The notes under the pieces are model-generated. The model had not been told where the DNA came from, did no database searches, and saw only the letters and a program-made list of their open reading frames with translations. From positions 144,953 to 208,952 of the forward strand of contig JAFDZS010000006.1 of the NCBI GenBank assembly GCA_018266775.1: a stretch of 64,000 bases of DNA, read 5' to 3'. Of this stretch, positions 24,255 to 32,866 are shown one piece after another. This DNA comes from Bacteroidota bacterium (lineage in GTDB: Bacteria; Bacteroidota; Bacteroidia; Chitinophagales; Chitinophagaceae). Positions within the stretch are counted from its first letter, which is position 1. Every line of letters begins with the position of its first letter. Made by a program: the position numbers and the translations under genes.

Positions 24255-26876
24255 ATGAAAATTATCGAGATCAAAGTACTTAAAGGACCCAATTACTGGA
24301 GTGTGCGCCGTACCAAACTCATCCAGATGAAATTAGACCTGGAAGAGAAAGAACAAATGCCCACCAATGCCATACCGGGCTTCAGGCAAAGGCTGGAAAC
24401 TTTGTTACCCACACTCATTGAACACCGTTGCAGTGTGGGTACCCGTGGCGGTTTTTTTCAGCGGGTGGATGAAGGTACCTGGATGGGGCATGTGATTGAA
24501 CATATTGCGTTGGAAATTCAAACCCTTGCCGGTATGGATACCGGCTTTGGCCGCACCCGCGGCACCGGTAAAGAAGGTGAGTATTATGTTTGCTTCAGTT
24601 ATATGGAAGAAGATGCAGGCATCTACGCCGCTAAAGCTGCAGTGCGTATTGCCCATGCTTTAATTTTTGACGAACCATACAACCTTGATGAAGATATTCA
24701 GCGCTTACGTGAAATTCGTGAAGATACCCGCCTTGGCCCAAGTACAGGTTGTATTGTAGATGAAGCCGCAAAACGTGGTATTCCCTACATCCGACTGAAT
24801 AAACACAGCCTGGTACAATTGGGCTATGGAGTGCATCAAAAAAGAATACGTGCCACCATTGCCAGCACCACCGGTAATATTGCTGTTGATATTGCCTGCG
24901 ACAAAGAAGAAACCAAAAATTTATTGGAAGCTGCTGAGATCCCTGTACCAAAAGGCGATGTAATACGCACTGAAGAAGGTTTGAAAGATGCCATCAAACG
25001 CATTGGCTATCCCTGTGTCATCAAACCCATTGACGGTAACCATGGCAAAGGCAATACCACCAATATCACCACGTGGGAAATGGCATTAAAAGCATTTGAA
25101 GCTGCCAAACAATACAGCCGCAGTGTGATCATTGAAAAATATATTACCGGTTTTGATTTCCGTATCCTGGTCATCAATTATAAATTCATTTGCGCTGCCT
25201 TACGCACGCCAGCCAGTGTTGTGGGTGATGGTGTTCATACTATTCAATATTTGATTGATGAAACGAATAAAGATCCCCGCCGTGGTTATGGCCATGAAAA
25301 AGTACTCACACAAATCACCATCGACCAGTTTACACAAAAGATGCTGGACGAAAAAAACTATACGCTGGAAACTGTTCCACCTAAAGATGAATTGGTGTTG
25401 TTAAAACCCACTGCCAATCTTTCCACCGGCGGCACTTCCACTGATGTAACCGACGAAGTACATCCAGCCAATATCTTTATGTGCGAACGTATTGCAAAGA
25501 TCATCGGCCTCGACATTTGCGGCATCGACATCATGGCACACGACTTACGCACACCCATATTCGAAACTGGTGGCGCTGTACTGGAAGTAAATGCCGCACC
25601 GGGTTTCCGTATGCATATTGAACCATCTGTTGGCCTGGCCAGAAATGTTGCTGAACCCGTGGTGGACATGTTGTTCCCCAAAGGCAGTGCCGGCCGCATT
25701 CCCATCATTGCTATTACCGGAACCAACGGTAAAACCACCACCACAAGACTCACGGCACATATTGCAAAAACGGCTGGCTATAAAGTAGGCTACACCACCA
25801 GCGATGGGGTGTATATTCAAAACCAGATGATGATGAAAGGCGATTGCACCGGTCCCATCTCTTCACAATTTGTATTAAAAGACCCAACCGTTGATTTTGC
25901 AGTGCTGGAATGTGCCCGTGGTGGTATCTTAAAAAGTGGCCTGGCTTTTCAAAACTGCGATGTTGCAGTTGTAACCAATATCAGCGCCGATCATATCGGG
26001 TTGGGTGGTATTGATTCTATGGAGCAAATGGCCAAAGTGAAACAGGTGGTTCCTGAAACTGTTTTTAAACATGGCTATGCCATTTTAAATGCTGAAGATG
26101 ATTTGGTATACAACATGAAAAACGACCTGGAATGCAACATCGCCTTATTCAGCATGAATGAAAATAATGCCCGCATACAGGAACATTGTAAGAATGGTGG
26201 TTATGCAGCGGTATTTGAGCATGGTTATATCACCATCATGAAAGGCACCTGGAAGATCAGGGTGATTAAAGTTGCCGAAGTGCCCGTTACTTATGGCGGC
26301 AAAGCCATGCACAATATCATGAACTGTTTGCCCGCAGTATTATCCACTTATTTCTGGCGGAATATTTCTATTGAAGACATCAGGCTGGCATTGCAAACTT
26401 TTGTTCCCTCACCCGTACAAACTCCGGGACGTTTAAACTTATTCCAGTTTAAACATTTTCAATTTTTGGTTGACTTTGCCCACAACCCTGCAGGACTTGA
26501 ATTACTGTGCGACTTTGTTAGCAAGCTGGATGGAACACCCAAAGTGGGCATCATCAGCGGCACCGGCGACAGAAGGGATGACGATATTCGGGAGCTCGGC
26601 AGAATTTCAGGCAGACATTTTGATGAGATCATCATCCGCCAGGACAAAAACTTGCGGGGCCGAACAGCCGAAGAAATTGTAAATCTGTTAGTAGAAGGAA
26701 TTAATGAGACAAAACCAAAAGATATTCCGCTTACTATTATTTACAATGAGAAAGAAGCCATCATGCATGCTTATCATTCGGCGAAACCCGGTTCACTCAT
26801 CACTATTATGTGCGATGTGGTGGCAGAAGCGCTCGACCTTATTAAAGGGCTGAAGGAAAAGGAAGATGCAGAATAA
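24255..26876 (+). CDS. cphA: cyanophycin synthetase
   Basis: An 873-residue enzyme with the CphA domain order. An N-terminal alpha/beta domain (1-160, with GTRGGFFQRVDEGTWMGHV) is followed by an ATP-grasp domain at about 205-470 (YPCVIKPIDGNHGKGNTTN; EVNAAPGFRMH), then a Mur-ligase-like domain from about 485 with the P-loop ITGTNGKTTTTRL and FVDFAHNPAG-type motif (FLVDFAHNPAGLELL) near 740. CphA adds Asp to the backbone and Arg to its side chain, making the multi-L-arginyl-poly-L-aspartate storage polymer. Length is close to the cyanobacterial enzyme. The side-chain amino acid cannot be fixed from sequence alone. The DUF92 gene follows after 15 bp, so they are probably co-transcribed; the cyanophycinase gene lies on the opposite strand. 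Confidence 0.92.
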   Translation: MKIIEIKVLKGPNYWSVRRTKLIQMKLDLEEKEQMPTNAIPGFRQRLETLLPTLIEHRCSVGTRGGFFQRVDEGTWMGHVIEHIALEIQTLAGMDTGFGRTRGTGKEGEYYVCFSYMEEDAGIYAAKAAVRIAHALIFDEPYNLDEDIQRLREIREDTRLGPSTGCIVDEAAKRGIPYIRLNKHSLVQLGYGVHQKRIRATIASTTGNIAVDIACDKEETKNLLEAAEIPVPKGDVIRTEEGLKDAIKRIGYPCVIKPIDGNHGKGNTTNITTWEMALKAFEAAKQYSRSVIIEKYITGFDFRILVINYKFICAALRTPASVVGDGVHTIQYLIDETNKDPRRGYGHEKVLTQITIDQFTQKMLDEKNYTLETVPPKDELVLLKPTANLSTGGTSTDVTDEVHPANIFMCERIAKIIGLDICGIDIMAHDLRTPIFETGGAVLEVNAAPGFRMHIEPSVGLARNVAEPVVDMLFPKGSAGRIPIIAITGTNGKTTTTRLTAHIAKTAGYKVGYTTSDGVYIQNQMMMKGDCTGPISSQFVLKDPTVDFAVLECARGGILKSGLAFQNCDVAVVTNISADHIGLGGIDSMEQMAKVKQVVPETVFKHGYAILNAEDDLVYNMKNDLECNIALFSMNENNARIQEHCKNGGYAAVFEHGYITIMKGTWKIRVIKVAEVPVTYGGKAMHNIMNCLPAVLSTYFWRNISIEDIRLALQTFVPSPVQTPGRLNLFQFKHFQFLVDFAHNPAGLELLCDFVSKLDGTPKVGIISGTGDRRDDDIRELGRISGRHFDEIIIRQDKNLRGRTAEEIVNLLVEGINETKPKDIPLTIIYNEKEAIMHAYHSAKPGSLITIMCDVVAEALDLIKGLKEKEDAE

Positions 26877-26891
26877 GCGACACCTATTGAC

Positions 26892-28298
26892 ATGCCAATT
26901 GTACAACAGGATATTATTACCGCATTAATCATCGCCGGCATTGCAGTTTTTGTTGCCTTGTTTCAATTGATTTTGGCAGGGCAACAAAAGTTTCTTTCTC
27001 CATTATTGCAAAACATGCTGCAACTGGCAGCAGTATGCGGAATTACCTGGGCTGAAGTATATTCTATTAATCATACCTTTTTCAGTAGTATTTGTTTTAT
27101 TATTTCCACCGTTGTATTCCTCAGCAATTATATGTGGGGGAAAAGAATCAGGCAATTTGATTTAGCCCGAAAGCTGTCTTTTCTGCTGCTTGCAACAAGT
27201 GTGTTGTCTATATCATCTTTTTGCAGTACGGTACAAATCGCACTGGGAATATTTGTTGCAGGCATTGCTGATGCCGTTGCTGGCATACTATATCATTTCC
27301 TGGGTAATCAATCTATTATATTCCTGTTCGAAAAAAGATCATGGACGGGTTTATTATCCTTTTACCTAACTGCAGTCTTCATTACAAGTATATGCTTTGA
27401 GTATTTTTCTTTTCATGGAATACTAATGGCGTTAACCTTTGCTGTGTTACCTGCATTAACCTGGTTATTCAGTTATAAAAGCATTGAATTATTTTCGGTT
27501 CCCATTGTCACCGTTACCTGTTTATTTAACCTTCCATTTTTTTCTACAGAAGATTTATTGCGGACATGGGTTGCTTTATTTGCTTTTATGCTTTTATCTT
27601 TTTTAGCACTGCATAAAAAATGGCTCAATCCCGGTGGTGCTGTTGCCGCCTGCTGGACAGGAACAATGTTATGGATCAATGGTGGTATAACCGCATTTGT
27701 TGTACCGGGCATTTTTTTAATTGGCGGTAGTTTATTTTCAAAACTAAATAATACAGAAAGAGAAAAAGAAGGCCGTAGCGCCGTACAGGTTTTTGCCAAT
27801 GGTTTAATTGGAATTATTTTCCTCTGCGGTTATACACTTACAGGGAATCAAAATTGGTTGCTGAGTTATTTGGCTTCTTTTTGCATCAGCATGAGCGATA
27901 CTGCAAGCTCCGAATGGGGGGTATTTTTAAAAGGTAAAGTGGTGGATATTATTGGCTTAAAATCTTTGCCTCCGGGTGTTTCAGGTGGCGTGTCCTTTGC
28001 CGGCACAATAGCAGGCCTGCTTGGTGCTGCAATACTTGCTTTTATTGGCGTTTACACTTATCAGCTTTCCCGGAATATCTTTTTTTTACTTACACTCACC
28101 GGGTTTGCGGGTATGATTGCTGACAGCATACTTGGCAGCCTGCTGCAGGTGAAATACCGATCACCGGCTGGATCAATTGCTGATGCTCCGGCAAACGGTG
28201 CATTTCACTGGAAAGGGTTCAGCTGGTGCACTAACGATATGGTGAACATTTTGAGTAATGCGCTGGTTTCTGCTGTATTTTTTTACTTTTTCGCTTAA
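26892..28298 (+). CDS. DUF92 family integral membrane protein
   Basis: A 468-residue multi-pass membrane protein with about 12 hydrophobic segments. The C-terminal half (about 230-468) is the DUF92 domain: GRSAVQVFANG, SMSDTASSEWG, GVSGGVSFAGTIAG and ADSILGSLLQ are its conserved blocks. The N-terminal half resembles the dolichol-kinase/CDP-diglyceride-synthase type membrane fold. Plant VTE6, a phytyl-phosphate kinase, belongs to DUF92, so a polyprenyl or alkyl phosphate kinase activity is possible, but no bacterial function is established. It lies 15 bp after cphA. No link to cyanophycin is known; co-transcription may be incidental. Confidence 0.85.
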   Translation: MPIVQQDIITALIIAGIAVFVALFQLILAGQQKFLSPLLQNMLQLAAVCGITWAEVYSINHTFFSSICFIISTVVFLSNYMWGKRIRQFDLARKLSFLLLATSVLSISSFCSTVQIALGIFVAGIADAVAGILYHFLGNQSIIFLFEKRSWTGLLSFYLTAVFITSICFEYFSFHGILMALTFAVLPALTWLFSYKSIELFSVPIVTVTCLFNLPFFSTEDLLRTWVALFAFMLLSFLALHKKWLNPGGAVAACWTGTMLWINGGITAFVVPGIFLIGGSLFSKLNNTEREKEGRSAVQVFANGLIGIIFLCGYTLTGNQNWLLSYLASFCISMSDTASSEWGVFLKGKVVDIIGLKSLPPGVSGGVSFAGTIAGLLGAAILAFIGVYTYQLSRNIFFLLTLTGFAGMIADSILGSLLQVKYRSPAGSIADAPANGAFHWKGFSWCTNDMVNILSNALVSAVFFYFFA

Positions 28299-28383
28299 AA
28301 ACTATGAATTCCTTTTGGCAAAAAAGGCCTGAAACCCTATTTTTGCACTCCATTTCTGAGAACCCTGTTCAAAGAATGATGAT

Positions 28384-28454
28384 TGGGTTATGGTGTAACG
28401 GTAGCACTACAGATTTTGATTCTGTCTGTCTTGGTTCGAATCCAGGTAACCCAA
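28384..28454 (+). tRNA. tRNA-Gln (TTG)
   Basis: A 71-nt cloverleaf: acceptor stem TGGGTTA/TAACCCA, D arm GGTGTAACGGTAGCAC, anticodon loop TTTTGAT (anticodon TTG, reading CAA), T arm GGTTCGAATCC. The discriminator is A and CCA is not encoded. A terminator follows immediately. Confidence 0.97.
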
Positions 28455-28455
28455 C

Positions 28456-28483
28456 AAAAAAGACCCACAAGCGGGTCTTTTTT
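28456..28483. terminator. bidirectional terminator between tRNA-Gln and pafA
   Basis: AAAAGACCC, loop ACAAGC, GGGTCTTTTTT: a stem flanked by A-tract and T-tract, so it can end tRNA-Gln transcripts on the plus strand and pafA transcripts on the minus strand. Confidence 0.85.
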
Positions 28484-28506
28484 ATTGACATCAATTTTTG
28501 CTTATC

Positions 28507-30147
28507 TTATTTCACCAGTTCCGTTATTACTTGCCCCACACTACCGCTTGGCATTTGAATGTGCAGCAACGCAGCAACTGTTGGCGCAATATCTGTCATG
28601 TGTGTTTCCCTGTAAATTTTACCCGGTTTTACGCCCCAGCCAAAAAACAGGCAGGGTATGTGTGCGTCATAAGGGTTCCACAAACCATGCGTGGTACCGC
28701 GTTTACCCCCATCGAAATAACCGGCTTTAAAAGTAAACTGTACATCGCCGCTGCGTTTGGGATTATATCCATTCACCATCATTTCTTTTTGTGGAGATGG
28801 TAATGTAGCGGTATTTATTTTATCCAGTTCCACCGCAGCAATAATGAAATCTTTTTGCTTCAGTAAATCAATTACCAGTGGCGTTACTTCTGCAGCGGTA
28901 TGGCTTTGTTCTGCAATGCCTTTTTTATCTAAATACACCTGGTAATTCATTATGGTACGGACGGCATTTTTGATGCCTGTTTTCTCTTCAATACTTTTAT
29001 TCAGTTCCTTCATTAAATCATTTTCATCAAAAGTACCCCCAGGTAAATTATGTTCATTTAAAAAACCGGGTATGTGCGCTACCCCATGGTCGGCAGATAA
29101 AAACAATAAATAATTACCCTTGCCAATTTTAGTATCCAGGTAAGTTAAAAAACTTTCAATGTCTTTATCCAGACGCAGATAAGTATCTTCAATTTCAATG
29201 GAATTGGGGCCAAAGGTATGGCCAATATAATCTGTTGAAGAAATACTTACTGCAAGAAAATCAGTTACCGTATTCTTACCTAAATTTTCATTTTCAATGG
29301 CCGCTTTTGCAAAAGCCAGGGTATAGCTGTTGGCAAAAGGTGTGGTGCGGAAAGATTCATATTTATCCTTTGCATCAATCATTGACAATTTATGCGGAAA
29401 GGTTACCGTTTTCTCACCCCGAATCGTATTTTCATAGGGCTTATCATCGGCACTGCTCAGGTCGTATTTATTGATCGGTAAAATCGTGTTCCAATCCTGG
29501 CTCATATAAGTACCCGCCATGTCTTTTGCGTTAAATGTATTTACCCAATCCGGCAGGCTGTTCATATAATGCGTGCTGGTAATCCATTTGCCACTGTCGT
29601 ACCAATAGGCAGCATTGGCACTATGCCCGGCAGGAAGAATGGCACCGCGGTCTTTCAACGCAATACCAATCACTTTGCTTTTAAAATTATTGCTCAGGCG
29701 CAGTTCATCGCCAACTGTGGTCACCCATAAATTAGCCGGGCTCATCTTACCTGCAATGCCAGTGTTGCCCACTGTATTTACTGTGGAGTCATCAGTACAA
29801 TAAACCGATTTATTTGTCGCCCTGTCGAACCAATTATTGCCCACAATACCTGTAATGGCGGGAACACTGCCGGTATAAATACAGGTATGCCCTACAGCAG
29901 TATAGGTGGGCACATAAGGAATCAATGTATTCTGTGCAGCAAACCCCTCCCGCAACAGCCTTCTGAAACCGCCATTGCCATATAAATCATGGTAGCGGTA
30001 CAGGTAATCCCAGCGCATCTGGTCTATTACAATGCCCACAACCAGTTTAGGCCTTTGCAGCTGCGCCTGTATGAAGAATGGGCAACAAATCAGCAGGATT
30101 ATCCATAAGGTGAAGATCTTTCTTAAATGTCTGTAAACCATAATCAT
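28507..30147 (-). CDS. pafA: PafA-type alkaline phosphatase
   Basis: A 546-residue secreted phosphomonoesterase of the alkaline phosphatase superfamily, close to PafA of Elizabethkingia (Flavobacterium) meningosepticum. A signal peptide covers about 1-28. Metal and catalytic residues visible: D42 (VIDQMRWD), nucleophile T83 (VPTYTAVGHT), N104 (GNNWFD), the PafA-specific pair K165 and R167 (ALKDRGAILPAGH), STDYIGHTFG (Asp and His), SADHG (Asp and His) and RGTTHG. Use of Thr rather than Ser as nucleophile separates PafA from PhoA. It would release phosphate from organic esters in the periplasm. Promoter -7 at 30156-30163. Met3 (30141) is an alternative start. Confidence 0.92.
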   Translation of the reverse strand: MIMVYRHLRKIFTLWIILLICCPFFIQAQLQRPKLVVGIVIDQMRWDYLYRYHDLYGNGGFRRLLREGFAAQNTLIPYVPTYTAVGHTCIYTGSVPAITGIVGNNWFDRATNKSVYCTDDSTVNTVGNTGIAGKMSPANLWVTTVGDELRLSNNFKSKVIGIALKDRGAILPAGHSANAAYWYDSGKWITSTHYMNSLPDWVNTFNAKDMAGTYMSQDWNTILPINKYDLSSADDKPYENTIRGEKTVTFPHKLSMIDAKDKYESFRTTPFANSYTLAFAKAAIENENLGKNTVTDFLAVSISSTDYIGHTFGPNSIEIEDTYLRLDKDIESFLTYLDTKIGKGNYLLFLSADHGVAHIPGFLNEHNLPGGTFDENDLMKELNKSIEEKTGIKNAVRTIMNYQVYLDKKGIAEQSHTAAEVTPLVIDLLKQKDFIIAAVELDKINTATLPSPQKEMMVNGYNPKRSGDVQFTFKAGYFDGGKRGTTHGLWNPYDAHIPCLFFGWGVKPGKIYRETHMTDIAPTVAALLHIQMPSGSVGQVITELVK

Positions 30148-30155
30148 AATTTTAA

Positions 30156-30163
30156 CAAAGATA
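30156..30163 (-). promoter_or_regulatory. -7 promoter element of pafA
   Basis: TATCTTTG on the minus strand. The start would be near 30152, only 5-11 nt before the two possible ATG codons (30147, 30141), so the leader is very short. Confidence 0.5.
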
Positions 30164-30233
30164 ACCGTTAAATGCCTGATAATAAAGCATCGGTATTGTT
30201 ATGGCAATGTTACGAGTTTTGCCCGGATTGCGT

Positions 30234-30241
30234 TATTTTTG
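30234..30241 (+). promoter_or_regulatory. candidate -7 element of the alpha-oxoamine synthase gene
   Basis: TATTTTTG on the plus strand, matching TAnnTTTG, 24 bases before the ATG at 30266. A TTTG is present 12 bases upstream, which is too close for a normal -33 element. Confidence 0.35.
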
Positions 30242-30265
30242 CGCCTGATAAAAAAATTAATACGC

Positions 30266-31525
30266 ATGGATATATTTGAAAAACTTGTCAAGGATGGTGG
30301 CCCGCTTGGTCAGCACATGGACAGGGCCCATGGATATTTTGCCTTTCCAAAATTAGAAGGCGAATTGGGGCCGCACATGAAATTCAGGGGTAATGATGTT
30401 ATTGTTTGGAGCCTGAATAATTACCTGGGGCTGGTCAATCACCCTGAAGTAAGAAAAACGGATGCTGAAGCAGCTGCTAAATACGGTATGGGTAACCCGA
30501 TGGGCGCCCGCATGATGAGTGGCAATACTGCTAAACATGAGGAACTGGAAAAAGTGATTAGTGAGTTTGTTGGCCGTGAAGATACCATGTTACTGAATTT
30601 TGGTTACCAGGGCGTGGTAAGTTGTATTGATGCGCTGGTGAACCGCCGCGATGTAATTGTTTATGATGCAGAAAGCCATGCCTGCATTGTTGATGGTGTA
30701 CGCCTGCACATGGGCCACCGTTATGCTTTTAAACATAATGATGCTGCTGACTGTGAAAAACAATTGCAGCGGGCTACTGAAATGGCCAATAAAAACGGTG
30801 GCGGCATTTTAGTAATTACCGAAGGTGTTTTTGGAATGGACGGTGAACAGGGTATCTTAAAAGAAATTGTGGCGCTGAAAAAGAAATACGAATTCCGCAT
30901 TTTTATAGATGATGCCCATGGTTTTGGTTATATGGGACCAACCGGCGCAGGTGCCGATCATGCCCAGGGTTGCAGTGAGGGTGTTGATTTGTATTTCTCA
31001 TCTATGGTGAAAAGTTTAGGCAGCCTTGGTGGTTTTATTTGCGGGCCGAAAGCCGTATTGAAATATTTGCGGTACAATGTTCGTTCACAAATTTTTGCAA
31101 AGAGTGTTCCATTAGTTGTTGTTGAAGGTATGCTGAAACGTATGGAGATGATCAAGACAATGCCTGAACTGAGGGAAAAACTCTGGTACAATGTAAACAA
31201 ACTGCAAAATGGTTTAAAAGAAAGGGGCTTCGATATTGGCAGCACCAACTCCCCTGTTACCCCAATTTACATGAAAGGTGATGTGCCCGAAGCTACACAA
31301 ATGGTAATGGACCTGAGGGAAAATTATGGCATCTTTTGTTCTATTGTGGTATATCCTGTTATTCCGAAAGGTGATATCATTTACAGGTTAATCCCCACTG
31401 CATCACACAGCGATGCTGACATTGAAACTACATTAAGGGCATTTGAAGAAACAAAGAAAAAGCTGGATGCGGGTGCATACAAAGCAGAGAAGATTCCCGA
31501 TATGGCAGAAAAAAGTTTTGTATAA
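30266..31525 (+). CDS. alpha-oxoamine synthase family PLP enzyme (serine palmitoyltransferase-like)
   Basis: A 419-residue fold-type I PLP enzyme of the family that includes serine palmitoyltransferase, 2-amino-3-ketobutyrate CoA ligase and AONS, which join an amino acid to an acyl thioester with loss of CO2. Visible are WSLNNYLGLVNHPEV, the PLP-stacking H138 (DAESHAC), TEGVFGMDG, IDDAHGFG (D215/H218) and the Schiff-base K249 in SSMVKSLGSLGG. That lysine motif differs from the usual TFSKA form. In Bacteroidota such enzymes start sphingolipid or, with cysteate, sulfonolipid synthesis; the substrate cannot be told here. Start at MDIFEKL (30266). A terminator follows. Confidence 0.82.
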   Translation: MDIFEKLVKDGGPLGQHMDRAHGYFAFPKLEGELGPHMKFRGNDVIVWSLNNYLGLVNHPEVRKTDAEAAAKYGMGNPMGARMMSGNTAKHEELEKVISEFVGREDTMLLNFGYQGVVSCIDALVNRRDVIVYDAESHACIVDGVRLHMGHRYAFKHNDAADCEKQLQRATEMANKNGGGILVITEGVFGMDGEQGILKEIVALKKKYEFRIFIDDAHGFGYMGPTGAGADHAQGCSEGVDLYFSSMVKSLGSLGGFICGPKAVLKYLRYNVRSQIFAKSVPLVVVEGMLKRMEMIKTMPELREKLWYNVNKLQNGLKERGFDIGSTNSPVTPIYMKGDVPEATQMVMDLRENYGIFCSIVVYPVIPKGDIIYRLIPTASHSDADIETTLRAFEETKKKLDAGAYKAEKIPDMAEKSFV

Positions 31526-31546
31526 ACTGAAATAAACACATTATTG

Positions 31547-31574
31547 ATCCCACCTAAACAGTGGGATTTTTTTT
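31547..31574 (+). terminator. terminator of the alpha-oxoamine synthase gene
   Basis: ATCCCAC, loop CTAAACA, GTGGGAT followed by eight T residues. It lies in the 313-bp gap 31526-31838; beyond it (31575-31838) I see AT-rich sequence with no gene, RNA or clear promoter. Confidence 0.85.
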
Positions 31575-31838
31575 GCTCACTATGCTTTTAATCAAAATTT
31601 AATGCTTACTAAAATACATTACCAGGCTTACCATTATTTTCTCACACGCTCCATATTGTCCAGTTTAATTGTTCCAATATAATGGTACAGGAGATAAACA
31701 GCCCACAGTAGCAATTCTTTTACATTTCTTATTTGCCAGTAACATTAGTTAAGTGAATGCAAAGCTGACTTTAGCAAATTAAACCTGTGCAGCATTAAAA
31801 GTCAATAGCCCATTCGTTAATCTTTAAATTTTTCTCCA

Positions 31839-32756
31839 ATGAAAAAAAATATCTTCATTGCCCTTGCATGCGCAATCACTTCATCATTGTTATTTAACAG
31901 TTGCAAAAAATCTGATGCCGTAACGGCACCGGCTACACCGGACAATGCCATCAGCAGCGACCCCAGCCTGAGCATTTTTACTGCTATGATTAACAAATCG
32001 GGTGACGGCACATTGATCAACAGCGGCAGCACCATTTTAGCACCTACAGACAGTGCGTTCATCAATGCAGGAATTACGGCAGCCTCAGTTGCCAACCTCT
32101 CTGCCGCAGCTTGCGATTCTATTGTAAGGTATTATACACTTGCCGCAGGTATTCAGTTCAACGGAACCACCAATACAGAAACTTCTTTTACCACAACATT
32201 GGGTGCCCCGGTTTTTGCAGACAGTACTGGAACACAATTGTATTTTGATGGGTCTGCTGCTGTATCGGCAACACCAGTAGTCAGCGGGGCTGCATCCATT
32301 TATAAACTTTCTCAAATCATCATCATACCTTCCACATCGGTAGCACAAATTGCCGGTGCAGATACCAGCCTTAGTTTATTTAATGAAGCTTTCAACCGCA
32401 CCAGCCTGGCGGCTCATTTAACCGGTGGAAATTATACGGTGTTTATGCCCACCAATACGGCATTTGCAAACGCCGGCTATCCAGATATTGCAAGTATTGA
32501 TGCGGCAGACATCAACACATTAACCCAGTTGTTATTGTACCATACCCTCAGCAACAGTTATTTTGATAATGACCTTGCACAACAAACAGCTTTAACCACG
32601 TTACAGGGCGGAAACATACAGGTAGTTACTGCCAATGGCAAATTACAACTGGCGGGTAACAGCAATGCAGCAACTCCTGCCAGTTTTTTAACCAATGGAG
32701 AACTGGCGGGCAGCAATATTGAAACGTATAAAATTGATACAGTGCTGATGCCTTAG
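31839..32756 (+). CDS. fasciclin (FAS1) domain lipoprotein
   Basis: A 305-residue lipoprotein with a signal peptide ending in a lipobox (LLFNSC, about C22, followed by KKSD). Two FAS1 domains follow, about 45-168 and 172-303. Each has the FAS1 pattern of a T-x-x-x-P-T-N/D-x-A-F box (TILAPTDSAFINAG and TVFMPTNTAFANAG) and a YH-type motif (VRYYTLA and LLYHTLSN). FAS1 proteins are surface or periplasmic adhesion-type proteins. It is a single-gene unit between two terminators and convergent with the TonB receptor gene. Function beyond cell-envelope adhesion or scaffolding cannot be predicted. Confidence 0.88.
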   Translation: MKKNIFIALACAITSSLLFNSCKKSDAVTAPATPDNAISSDPSLSIFTAMINKSGDGTLINSGSTILAPTDSAFINAGITAASVANLSAAACDSIVRYYTLAAGIQFNGTTNTETSFTTTLGAPVFADSTGTQLYFDGSAAVSATPVVSGAASIYKLSQIIIIPSTSVAQIAGADTSLSLFNEAFNRTSLAAHLTGGNYTVFMPTNTAFANAGYPDIASIDAADINTLTQLLLYHTLSNSYFDNDLAQQTALTTLQGGNIQVVTANGKLQLAGNSNAATPASFLTNGELAGSNIETYKIDTVLMP

Positions 32757-32814
32757 TTAAAACATAAACTATTTACCAGAGAATATATTGAGGCGCAGGC
32801 GTGATGAGGTGTAA

Positions 32815-32848
32815 AATAAAATGGCTCCATTGCTGGAGCCATTTTTAT
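32815..32848. terminator. bidirectional terminator between fasciclin and TonB-receptor genes
   Basis: AAATGGCTCC, loop ATTGCT, GGAGCCATTT with flanking A- and T-tracts on both sides; it serves the convergent genes ending at 32756 and 32867. Confidence 0.85.
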
Positions 32849-32866
32849 AACTAAGAAAAGTTATGC

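Noticed and set aside
32815..32848. Another REP copy (contains GGCTCC...GGAGCC)
   Set aside because: The core has a 6-nt loop and no GTAN guide, and the stem is flanked by A/T tracts between convergent genes; it is a bidirectional terminator.
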